Shown here piece by piece: positions 26,520 through 41,375 of a stretch of 64,000 bases of DNA (position 1 is the stretch's first letter; every line of letters begins with the position of its first letter). This DNA is from Callaeas wilsoni (Eukaryota; Chordata; Aves; Passeriformes; Callaeidae), in assembly GCA_013398955.1 (NCBI GenBank), contig VWPU01000914.1, positions 62,001-126,000 on the forward strand, read 5' to 3'. The notes beneath the pieces were generated by a model. That model was not told the DNA's origin and did no database searches. It was given only the letters and a program-made list of their open reading frames with translations. The translations under genes were made by a program, and so were the position numbers.

Positions 26520-27605
26520 GACTAATCAAAGAATAGTTTGGCTTGGATAACCTTTAAAGGCCATCTAATCTGACTGCCCTACAATGAGGGCATGGAGTCC
26601 AACCTGACCCTGAGTGATCCCAGGGATGGGGTATCTACCATCTCCCTGGACAACCTGTTCAAATGTTTTACCACCCTCTCGGTAAAAAATTTTCTTCCTT
26701 GTATCTGGTCTGAATCTACCCTCTTTCAGTTTAAAATCACTGCCCTGTCCTATTGCAGCAGGCCCTGCTGATGTCTGTCCTCATCTTTCTCATAAGTCCC
26801 TTAACTATTAAAAAGTCACAATTAAGTCACCCTGTAGTATTCTCTTTTCCAGGCTGAACAATCCAAATCCTCTCAGTCTTTTCTCATAGGATAGATTCTT
26901 CATCCTTCTAATCATCTTGGTGGTCTCCTCTGGACTTGCTCCAACTGTTCGATGTCTTTCCTGTACTAGGGACCCCAGAGCTGGATGCAGCACTGCAGGT
27001 GGGGTCTCACCACAGCACAGCAGAATCCCCTCCCTCACCCTGCTGGCCTCGCTGCTTTGGATGCAGCCCGGGACACAACTGGCTTTTGGGGCTATGAGTG
27101 CCCATTGCCAGCTCATGTCCAGATTCTCATCCATCACTATCCCCAGTTCCTTCTCGGCAGGGCTGCTCTCAGTTCCTCCACCCCTCAGTATGTACTCTTA
27201 CTGGGGGTCGCCCAACCCAGGTGCAGCATTTTGCACTGGGCCTTCTTGAACCTCATGAGGTGCCCGTGGGCTCATTTCTCCAGCTTGTCCAGTCCCTGGA
27301 CAGCATCCCATCTCTCAGTTGTGTCAACTGCACCACTCAGCTTGGTGTTCTCTGCAAACTTGCTGAGGGTGCACTCGATCCCACTGTCTATGTCATTGAT
27401 GAAGACATTAACCTCTACTGGTCCCAGTACAGACCCCTGAGGGACATCCCTTATCAATGATCTCCATTTGGATATTGAGCTGCTGACCACTACCCTCTGG
27501 ATGTGCCCATCCAACCAATTCCTCATCCACTTAACAGATAATTCATCAAATCTGTGTCTCTTCAATTCAGAGAGAAGGATGCTGGACATCCTTACAGTAC
27601 AGATA
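26520..27605 (-). mobile_element. CR1 LINE, 5'-truncated, with dead reverse transcriptase
   Basis: About 1.1 kb of CR1 on the minus strand. The 3' tail is at 26520 (AGAATAGTTTGGCTTGGAT on +). Minus-strand frames give the C-terminal part of the CR1 reverse transcriptase: [62 protein letters not shown] (27272-27589), then MIRRMKNLSYEKRL and FGLFSLEKR (26808-27137). The catalytic FADD motif reads FAEN (27347-27358), and the frame breaks between the two parts. The 5' part of the element is missing. It is an old, immobile copy in the PAWR-SYT1 intergenic region. Confidence 0.95.
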
Positions 27606-30600
27606 CTCTGGCTCCTTGCTGTTACGTTTACCAGTAAACTTCTGACCTCCCTCCCTTGAATGCCTTTTAGCCCAAGTAGGGAGGAAGGAGCTAATTCAAA
27701 ATCCAGTTCCGTACCAGCTGAAGTCAGCTGCTCCTTGTCAGGACCTTCCTTTTTTCATCCTGCAAAGTCTGGTGAAGACCTGACTTTATGTCTTTGCTAC
27801 ACACACTGTACTTTTTAAACATGGGAAAACTGCCTGCAAACTAAGGAAATAGCTCACTGCTCCTTACAAAGTCCTTGATTTCTGTTATTATACCTTGGGC
27901 CAAGTCTGGACAGTATTCTGCAGGCAATCTCTGGGAGCCAGGTGTTATGAATCAGTTATTTTGCAGTGTTATCCAGATGAGTAATTTCCAATGCAGGATT
28001 TTTTTTCCCCCTTGACAAGTACCTGTGGCTGTGTTACCAGACATGTTGAATCATGTTGCATGACAAGGAAGAGACCATGTTGCTGCTAATAAGACCAAAT
28101 TCACTCCATAGATAACTGTTTTAGATGATTAACAGGATCAAATGTTTTCATTATTTTCCAAGTACTTCAGATGAAAAGGATAAAATTCTTGCAGGATTTT
28201 GAAAATTACCTAGCTCTGCTAACCATGTCACAGTAAGTGGCTGTTCTACTATGCGAGAAACATATTGTTAATGAGATGAGCAGGAAATGGCATTAATCTT
28301 CACTCTTTTTTTTCTTTTTTTTTGTTTTTAATTTAAGGAAGATTATAGCAATCTTAAAGGAAATGAAGATCTAGATGCTTTTGAGTAAGATGATTTGGCT
28401 GATGAGAATATATTTGTTTATAAAATTATGTCAATGATAATTTCAGATTTGCAGTGTTAAAAGCTATGGATCTTTAAGGCCTTTGCTATGGCTTCAGAAT
28501 TTAAATAGCTGCCATTTGCAGTGTAGTACTTCTCAGATGCCCAGATTGTGGACCAGAAGTGTGTGTGCTACAAACCCTAGGAAAAGTGAACAAGGCAATG
28601 GTGCGGGTACAAATGAAAGAGGAATGTGGTGTATGCCATGTAATGCACTCATCAAGGAACGGTGTGTTACTGCTCACACGTGGAGGGAGACCTAACCTGA
28701 GGTGCTGAGGAATACAGAGTGCCAGTGCATACCTTTACTAGTGCTGCTAGCAAAGAAACATGCTATGTAATTGTATGAGGACGTGAAATATTTTGTCATG
28801 AAGGAGCTCTTCATCTATCCTTGAACATATCAAGAGTGCGAGAGGATTTATGGAGCTGTCACCAGGAGATAATGAATGTACACACATACAAAAGAGTGAA
28901 GACATTATAAAACCGTTACTCAGACTGGCAGGAGAATGAAGGAGTTGCCTGATAGTGCTTTAAAGTTGCTTATTCTTTCAATGCATTTTAAACTGTAGAT
29001 TGCAGTAAAGCTGACTTCTGTGTCACCTGTATTGACATTCTGCTTAATGTTTGCTGTCTATTCTGTAATACGTAAATGTAAATTTTTCTTTACGATAACT
29101 GAGAGTGGGTATAGGGTGGTCTGAACAAAAGTTTGCTCCTCATGAGATGCCTTAAAAAGAGAATGTGAGTCAAACCAGCCTAAGCTGGGTCATGAGCAGG
29201 TACAGTTCTCTTAGCATGTAATCAGGGAAGTATTAGTCCTGCTTACTTCAAAAAAGGCTGGGAGGAGACTGGTGAGGCTCATGTGCAGCCCATAGTGATT
29301 GTTCAGCTGCCTGAGTTATAATGCAGTGGTTTCTGTTACGGTGCCAGGCAGGGAGAGTGTTCTCTCTCTTAGGGAAAAGGTTACAGGAGATTTTGTGAAG
29401 GCACTTGAGATGATGAAAGTTGCAGTGGAAACTGATGATGAAAGCTATGGTTGAAACTGATTTATAATTTCTGGTGCATGGGACAAAAAAAAAAAGCGCC
29501 CTTTGTTTCACCCAGTCCATTGCATTTCTTCTCCATTAAAAGTGCTACGACAATTCTTTGGAGTGCTGGTGTGACTCACCATTGCTAATAACTTACAGAA
29601 TACGATCAAGAAAAAAGTATACTCTACATGGCATACATATAGAACATAGGTTTGATGATGTGGGAAGTGAATGAAAAACTGCAGCATCTTTGTAGTTTAT
29701 GTTCTGAAACAAGTATTAACTGGTTGCAAAGGCTTTTGCAACTCAGTGTTTTTCCCTGAACCCATGTTCCTAAGAGATTGTTAGGCACCAATTGTTGCAG
29801 AGTAGCTGAATACTCTTTAGAAAGTTGGCTAAGCAGAAGTGCAGCAAGGGAAGCATGAGAACAATCGACACGGGAACAGCTTGTACTCAGCTGAATTAGG
29901 AAACACAGTAAATACAACATAATAGCAAACATGGCATCAAAACTTCCCTTAGAAGAGATCTGGTGGATCTATTGACAGAACAGTGACATGGGGAAAGACA
30001 AAACCACGTAAGACCTTGTGGATTTGGGCTATACAGCAAGAGAGAGATTTGGTCCCCTGATCTGCAAGCGATTTCTTTTTCTTGCTGTATTTTTGCCAAT
30101 TTATTCCTCTGTGTTATCTGTACTTCAAAAAATGTCAATTGGAGAAGTGTGCCTGCTTTCTTGCTTGCTGTCGTTGCATTACTAATTACTGCAGATTTAA
30201 TTATGGTCACGGTGCTCAAACCTTTCAGGCAGCTATTTGTTTGTGTTAAATCCAAGGAGTGAGAGCATTAACCAATTCTCCTCATGACTGGGCTGGAGTG
30301 GGAAAGCTAATTCTTTGTGTTAGGAAAAATGCTCTTTTCGGAAGCATGGAGCAAAGCAACAACGATAACCTGAATCTTCTCGGGTTTTTATTCTGGAGAT
30401 TTGGAAGGCTCAAAGACAATGCAGTATGTGACTTAGGCAGGACTCATCTTTGCTCTAGCACAAATCTGTAGCTATATACTTTTTCTGTAGTATAGCAGAA
30501 CTCTGGGTAGTTCGGATACATATTTACTCACTAGCCCTACATTTTTGTTTGCTGTTCATTTATATTGTCTCCATAAATGGTTTTGTTTCTGTCAAGATTG

Positions 30601-33600
30601 GATTTTTTAGATTTACTTTTCAGAATTTCTTTCTGCCAAAGACTCCCTCAAATCCTTTTTATACCCTGTGTTTCAACTACAAAGACTTACCCGATTCAGC
30701 TGCTGTGGAAAACTTTTTACTCTACACCAGACCATACGACAGCTCTTAATGGGATAGTATTTTCCAGTTTTCCAATAGGTATTTTCCAAGGTTTAGTCTA
30801 ATCTTTGAAAAGCACTTTGAGACATTTGCATGGAGGGTGTGATGTCTCAATGGCAGCAGTTCCACACTGAAGCCAGGAAGCATCCTGGCATCTCTACAGG
30901 TGCTGCGCTGTGGAGTATGTCTACAAATAAACATATTCCAGATAACATATATGAAGGCTAAATATGTAGATGAGGATTGTAATTTGAACATATAAATCTA
31001 TTTTTCTGGAAGTAATTCTTGTACAAAAAAGAAGAGGTTCTGCCTTAATTTGTCTTGGTTGCTTGACTAGCTTTCTTACCTTCTCATTTGAGATCATCTT
31101 TAGAGACATTTTTTGTACTACTTTTCAAAATTTTCTCCAAAATATTTGGGTGATCAGTAACATTTGAATTGAAATGCCTGTCTGGGTACTTGATTCTCAA
31201 TATATGAAATTAGAGATGGCCTCATAATTTAGATTTGTTCCAGCTGAAAGAATTTTACACCACAGGTAAATTTTGTCAACTCATTAATGTGTTTTCTAGA
31301 TCACTAATAAATGTCCATCTGCAACAATGAATCTCTTTAGCACCTCACCCTTAACCATACACTGTGTTGAAATTTGACCATTTAATCCATGAAAAGGATT
31401 CTGTGAGTCACTCTGATTACTTAATTTCCTTGATAGCCTTCCATCAGAGCTTTTACCCATTAATCAGTGTCAGATCATGGTGTATGTGAAACTAAGAAGT
31501 TTGATGAAGCAGAGAGTTAAAGCTAATTAACAATTTAGCCACTTACTATATATGTTTTGGAGAGTTGGTTTTAGAATTCTTAAAACTGAATTAAACAATA
31601 GAGGCAACCTTGTATTTGAATGAAGAAATGTATAAAAGCTGCTTTGAGTCTGACTGTTACAGGAAAAAAAAAGGATCCATGAAGAAAAAACATCTTGAGC
31701 AGTTTCATGAAGAAACAAGCTATTTTGAGCAGGTTGCAAGTTACCGAGGCTCAGTCTGTCTTTCACCAGAACAAGCAGATGAGAATGTTTCTGACTAAGT
31801 GCTAAATAATTGACTTCAGTGTTGCATTCTGGGTTCCAACCTGTCAGACTTTTAATCAGGATTAACAGCCAGGAATCCTCCTCCTTGTGATGAATGGTCC
31901 ATGGGAGAAGACAAATATAGCCTGAACTCAATGTGGAACTCTTCAATGACAGATCCATGTCACGGTTTTGGAACAAATTCTTGCTGCCAGTGGGCACTGC
32001 TGCTCCTTAGGAAAGCCATGAAACCTTCCAGGCTAAGGTACCTGTTTGTGAACACAGTGGATAAAAGAACTGTCCCTGGGCTCAGGGGGAATGCAAGCAA
32101 ACTTAGGTCTGTGCAGGACTGTGGGATAATCTTGATTAGGAGTGCAGAGACTATTTTGCCACTTTTGTGCATTGGTCTTTTGTTTAGGAGGAAAACTAGT
32201 GTCAGCTCCATTTGGTGCTATAACATCAGTGCATCATCACCTGCTGTGTGCTCTCTTTGTTGTAAGTAATAAGACAGCGTACAAAGATCTGAAATTAAAT
32301 GTGAGCTGTCAAACTGATCAGATTGGTTCTGTCAGAAGATGAAACTCTTCATTTGGTAAAGTAGGTGTAATTTTTTTTTTTTGGCTAAATGGCTGTTCAA
32401 AATCTCAGTGTGTTATCACACAATGCATGCACAGAACAAAAAGACTGTACTAGCTGTACCCTCCACCTTCACCCCAGAAGCATGGAAGAGCTACCTTCAC
32501 TTCCTCTATTTATTTGGCCTCTTTATAAGCTCCATGAAGGACATCTAGATCATCCCCTAGTTTGTAGAACATTCTTTTTTATCTTGAATACAGCATAATC
32601 TTGACATATATCTCTTTATATGGCTCTTGTGTCTGCAGGTGTCGGTCACAAAGAACTACACAGAGTTAGTGTCCTCTGTACCAGTTTGTCATGTGCTTTT
32701 GGAACTACTTTCTGATGCAATATTAAAAGTATTCTCTGTATTGAAGATGAAGATTTGATGCATATAAGGTAAAGGTTATGAAGGCTGCTTAAAATTTTTG
32801 GTAGTATGTCAAGAAAACTCCTTTTTCATACTTTCTTTAATGCCTGGATGAACAACAGTGCTTGAACTGATACTGAAAATTGGGGCTGGATGTGCATTTG
32901 GTAGGTTCATGTTCTGAAAAGCAGGTCAGTATGTGTAAAACAGAACTGGCAGCCTGGAGTGGAAATGTTAAAGCATAAATAAATAAAAAAGGTCCGTTAG
33001 AGTAATCAAAATTAAACTGTTTTAATTCTTGCTTTGCATAATTCACAGGCAATTAACTTTCATTGACTCATGATGTGAAAAGTGATCAAGAGACAGATAC
33101 TTTGCTTTGGTGACAGTCTGACAGTTGGGAAGAATGTTTTTCTTGACAGTTGATTAGGGGTTAAATGAGTTGAATAAAATTGGCAATTTTTGCTGCTTTC
33201 CCCACTTAGTATAACAGCTATTATATGAAGCATTTTTCCTTACGTTAGTTGTAATGACTGACTTTAACTGATTACTCTGTTGAAAGAACTGGTTTTGATT
33301 GACAAAGATGTCTTCTTGGTATTCTTAAGAGCTGCAAAAATGGCTGGTGCATATAGAACCTGCAGTACCTTCTCCCTGCTGCCCCTTTCCCCCATAGTTT
33401 AGGCATTTATTTAAGGATTTTTAGTCTACAAGAGGTTTAATTTTATGGTCATCTTAGAAGTAGCACTTGGATGTAGGTTAAAATATACCGTGTCTCTCCA
33501 AACGAAAACTTCAACCACGACTTTAGCACAATTGTCTGGAAGAATACTGATGTGTAGGCAACTACCTGGGAGTTTTTGTCATGGTCATGTTTTGATAGAG

Positions 33601-33859
33601 GATGAGGGTTTTTGAGGCAAATAATCAGGCTCCTGGGTAAACAAGGTAATAGTGCTTCATCTGCAATAGAGGTGGAGAATTAATCTACTGGAGCGCTGCT
33701 GGCTGTGACTGTCTTACTGATGAAAGCAGCTTTTCACAGCCCCTTGAAATGTGCTGTGCTATTTCACTTGTGACACTTCAAAGGATGTGATTCTGTGAAA
33801 GTCCTGGAGTGAAATGCCTTTTCAAAATTTCAGATCAAAAGAGAAATGCCAGACACATC
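27606..33859. other. Intergenic region, SYT1 side
   Basis: About 6.3 kb between the CR1 element and the inferred SYT1 transcript end. No gene is recognised. It includes the exon-like segment at 28338. The longest open frame is 156 codons on the minus strand (31527-31997), with no recognisable domain. Confidence 0.75.
28338..28388 (+). other. Exon-like terminal segment with stop
   Basis: A very strong polypyrimidine tract and acceptor (about 28301-28337, ending TTTAATTTAAG) is followed by 16 open codons in phase 0 and TAA at 28386-28388. The peptide is acidic (starts EDYSNLKG, ends EDLDAFE). The phase fits the donors at 16217, 8803 or the PAWR exon end at 3569. No AATAAA is obvious in the next several hundred bases, which weakens the case. 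Confidence 0.2.
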
Positions 33860-33866
33860 AACAGGA

Positions 33867-33872
33867 AATAAA
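33867..33872 (+). terminator. AATAAA on + strand beside the SYT1 signal
   Basis: An AATAAA hexamer in + orientation, six bases from the minus-strand AATAAA. The pair forms a near-palindrome (AATAAAACATTTTTATT) that could end transcription from either side. No + strand transcript is established here. Confidence 0.35.
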
Positions 33873-33877
33873 ACATT

Positions 33878-33883
33878 TTTATT
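33878..33883 (-). terminator. SYT1: SYT1 distal poly(A) signal AATAAA
   Basis: AATAAA on the minus strand (TTTATT on +). On the transcript strand it is followed within 20-40 bases by TGATGTGTCTGG and a T-rich stretch, a good GT-rich downstream element. Taken as the main SYT1 end. Confidence 0.65.
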
Positions 33884-34621
33884 GAATATCTGTGTAATAT
33901 GTATGTTATTTTAACGACAATTGGAAAACTCTACTGTGGGAAGTCACTACACAAAGTGAAACAAAATATAAACCACCTCATCAAAAATGAAGGTAAAATA
34001 CGGCTAAAGTTGTCAGCTCGCGGGCCACGAGCAATATGGCAGGATAAAACACCCCAAACATTTCTACAAGATACAGAGAAAACCCACACAGAGAAACACT
34101 CAAGCAGGCAGTAAATATACACAAAGGCAACTAGGATCTTTCTACAGCATCAGATTCTAATACTTCACACAGCTTTGTCAGAAAGGTACATGTGGCTTCT
34201 TTGAGGATGAAAAATGTCATCTTGGTCACATGGCAGGTTCAGTCTCTGAGAATCATTGTACCTTACAAACCAGTTCTAGGGTGACGTTCAGTCTGGCAGT
34301 GTAGGAAGAGAAAGCATTAAGAATACCTTAACACCATAAGTCAGTCCTGGCACTTCGAACCTGCAGCTATCCTGAATGAATAACTGAAAGCTGGAGACCA
34401 TGAAGCTCTTAGGCTGGAAAAGCTGACTGTCTACTACTTCTCTTTGGTGGGGTTTGGTCCTTAAGGATAAGATTTTAAAATATTCCAGCTTGATGCTTTG
34501 CATGTATGTGCCTGTTTCTATCAGAAAATGTCTCGCTTGTGTTTTTTCTATGTTTCATGTAAAAAAGAAAGAAAATGGATCTTGCTATTCTCACTTTTGG
34601 AGGTGGGGAGAGATACAGGCT

Positions 34622-34627
34622 TTTATT
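34622..34627 (-). terminator. SYT1: Possible proximal SYT1 poly(A) signal
   Basis: AATAAA on the minus strand (GAATAAAAGCC), about 2.15 kb after the stop. The downstream sequence is CT-rich rather than GT-rich, so it is a weaker candidate for alternative polyadenylation. Confidence 0.35.
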
Positions 34628-36453
34628 CTCCTCCCAGTACTTTGCTGCTGTTTTTAGCCTCAAAGTACTGAAAAACAGGGGTGCCTGGCCACCCCTGCAC
34701 TGACCTCTGAGACTGTCACACCTCTCTCAGCAGCAGAGCCTTGAGGGAGGCTGTGGAATTTAGTTTTCAGTGCACGGTTCTCCGATTACATTCATCTTTG
34801 TTGTGTCAGTAGATTCTGTTGGACACAGAAGATTGATAAGAACATTAATGGTTAATTCTCATGCCTTCCTCCAAAAGTGATAGCATTTCCACATTTCTAG
34901 GGTAGTTTGCATTGCTGAAAATAAAGAACTCTTCAAAGCATTATAAATATATTCACAGCTTGGAAAGATAAGCGAGGGGCCTCCAAGGACGGTACATGAG
35001 CTAGAAGTGATGCCCTGAATGACTTGATGAGATGGTACAGCGGAGGTGCCATGCTGGGGAGCTCTAAGATGACTCTATGGGAAAGCAGCAGGGGCCAGGG
35101 CGGTTGGAAACGTAGAGTATTGCACAGGGCTTGACAAAATGCTGTGTGGTCAACCCATTCACTAGAGCATCCTTGTCCCCTGCATAGCTCTCCAGTTCTA
35201 CATTGGTCCGTAATAACTGGAACTGCTTGTGCTATGCGTTCCTTCGGCAGTGCAGTAGAAGGGAATGGCAGTATTATTACAATATCACTACGGAATAAAC
35301 TGATTGCTATCCACTGAGAAAACTACATTTCTAAGCACACACGGCAGTCACAGTGATACACAGAGCAGTCTTTCAAGACTCTTATGGAATGACTAATAGC
35401 TTCATAATAGTGCCATTTACTACATAATAACATTTAAAACATTTAAAAACTCCTCCTGAAACGAGCATCTAGTATACAGAAGAGGTTGCTTCAGTTTTCT
35501 AGAACTTGTTCTTTGTTTTCACTTTTTTTTTAAAGGACAAATTAAAACTTAAGTATAAATAGTATATAAAAGGTCACTAGCTGTTCTCTTTTGGCTTACT
35601 TTGAAGTGCATTTAGAACTATGGCTAAATTTTGTCATCTTCTGATGGGATTACAATACTGTCTGTTTACCATGAAACTATTTTGTATAATAAACTCACAC
35701 GGCTGTGTCTAAAAAATATTCTGCATTCCTTCTAATCTGAGTTAGTATCATAAAATATTTTGTTACAAAGTCTAATGTGCAAACTCATTATAATGTGAAA
35801 TCGTGGATGGAATTCACAGTATGCAAATTTTGTATAAAGGTGATAATGGAGAGCTACTCTTGTTTTCATGGCAGCATTTTACTACTGCTGCATCTCCCTC
35901 CTCCCCCTTCCCGCACAACTTCTGCAGCGGTCTTTCTTTGTATGTTAGATGAAATTGTTGCCTCCTGTGGAACTGCTTCCTCAACTTTCAATCTAAAGCC
36001 ATTTCAGTCTGTTATGTGTTTGCTTTGGAATATATACAAAAAAATTATATCCTGGCTTCTGGCTACATCTCCACGAGGTCAGCCATGGAACTGCTCAGAT
36101 CATGCTAAGTTGCCTGTGAAAGAAGTCTACCCAATTGGATTTGCCCCTCCAAGAGTCATTGTGGACGTGAAGTGTGGTATTAGGATGGTCCAGTTGAAAG
36201 CTCAGATTTAAGTTGTCCTTTAAGATGTCAGTGTAACACTACTAGTGCCTTACAAGTTGGATATTTTTTTTTCTGGAATGCAGACGATACAATAGTTACC
36301 CTATAATATAGTATCAGCTCTCCTATATCTCAGTCAATTTACATAATTTAAAATAGAACATCTTATTAAAAACATCTAGATATACACAGATTAGGAAACG
36401 CTTACAACATACAAATACACAAACTAGAAATAAATTCTCAGCATACTGGTGTA

Positions 36454-36461
36454 TATATACA
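36454..36461 (-). promoter_or_regulatory. SYT1: Pumilio-type motif TGTATATA in SYT1 3'UTR
   Basis: The transcript strand reads TGTATATA, matching the Pumilio recognition consensus UGUANAUA. PUM proteins repress many neuronal mRNAs; use here is inferred. Confidence 0.45.
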
Positions 36462-36473
36462 GCTGTGAGATAC

Positions 36474-36482
36474 AATAAATAA
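36474..36482 (-). promoter_or_regulatory. SYT1: AU-rich element TTATTTATT in SYT1 3'UTR
   Basis: The transcript strand reads TTATTTATT, the AU-rich nonamer bound by Hu/ELAV and destabilising proteins. It lies 13 bases 5' of the Pumilio-type motif on the transcript. Function is inferred. Confidence 0.45.
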
Positions 36483-36675
36483 TTTCTGTCATGCTCTATC
36501 TACACATCATATTGCTTAAAAGAAGAGTAGATCTGGGGCGGGCAGTGGTGAAATGAAGCGCCTTTAAAAGGCTCTCTACATTTAAATTTGTGCAAATTAA
36601 AATGGGAATTTAAAAGTACAACTGATCTGTGTCAGGAACACATGGCTGGAAATGAAAGGACCCATATTACTGAGG

Positions 36676-36683
36676 TATTTACA
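36676..36683 (-). promoter_or_regulatory. SYT1: Pumilio-type motif TGTAAATA in SYT1 3'UTR
   Basis: The transcript strand reads TGTAAATA, a full match to UGUANAUA, about 90 bases after the stop codon. It is the stop-proximal one of two such motifs in this UTR. Confidence 0.5.
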
Positions 36684-36750
36684 GATACTGGCTAAAGAGC
36701 ACTATGTGGGCAAATGCAGAAAGGCTTCTTCTTCATCTTTTTCTTCTTCA

Positions 36751-36777
36751 TAATTTAATTTAATTTAATTTAATTTA
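36751..36777 (-). repeat. SYT1: (TAATT)n pentanucleotide overlapping the SYT1 stop
   Basis: On the transcript strand the stop TAA is the first unit of about five TAAAT repeats. The repeat puts TAA in all three frames within 13 bases and creates several ATTAAA hexamers. A GAA-rich purine run follows (36726-36750 on +, CTT-rich). Confidence 0.9.
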
Positions 36778-36981
36778 CTTCTTGACTGCCAGCATGGCAT
36801 CTACCTCCTCCTCGGGCTGTAGGGTGTGCCACTGTGCAATGGGCCGCCGGGGGTTGGCCAGCATGTCTGACCAGTGCCGCAGCTCCGCGCCGGTGCTGTT
36901 GTAGCCCACAAAGACTTTCCCGATGGCATCGTTCTTGCCAATCTTGTCATAGTCCAAAACAGTCACAACAATTTGCACTTT
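36775..36981 (-). CDS. SYT1: SYT1 last coding exon: C2B domain C-terminal half
   Basis: 68 codons plus TAA, starting [18 protein letters not shown] and ending [12 protein letters not shown], the synaptotagmin-1 C-terminus. Synaptotagmin-1 is the synaptic-vesicle calcium sensor for fast transmitter release. This exon holds the third calcium-binding loop of C2B with three aspartates ([10 protein letters not shown]), the bottom arginines in NPRRPIAQ and the WHTL motif near the C-terminus. Acceptor TCATTACAG (minus strand) ends at 36982; phase 0. It joins to 41202. One visible difference from mammals as I remember them is Pro instead of Val in LQPEEEV. Confidence 0.98.
   Translation of the reverse strand, partial: KVQIVVTVLDYDKIGKNDAIGKVFVGYNSTGAELRHWSDMLANPRRPIAQWHTLQPEEEVDAMLAVKK

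Positions 36982-41375
<4,394 letters not shown>

Larger units (their letters stand above)
33860..36774 (-). other. SYT1: SYT1 3'UTR
   Basis: Minus-strand sequence from the SYT1 stop to the inferred cleavage site about 20 bases past AATAAA (33878-33883), roughly 2.9 kb. The stop-proximal third contains AU-rich and Pumilio-type motifs on the transcript strand. SYT1 is known to have a long, well-conserved neuronal 3'UTR, which fits. The distal end is inferred from the poly(A) signal and a GT-rich downstream tract; a shorter form could end near 34600. The large + strand frame at 35777-36211 is antisense and not supported as a gene. Confidence 0.75.

Noticed and set aside
26917..27460. Three overlapping + strand ORFs of 110-151 codons
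   Set aside because: They are the antisense of the CR1 reverse transcriptase region; the real frame is on the minus strand.
31527..31997. 156-codon minus-strand ORF downstream of SYT1
   Set aside because: No family resemblance, and the composition looks like translated non-coding DNA.
35777..36211. 144-codon + strand ORF
   Set aside because: Antisense to the SYT1 3'UTR; openness there is better explained by the UTR's own sequence constraint or chance.
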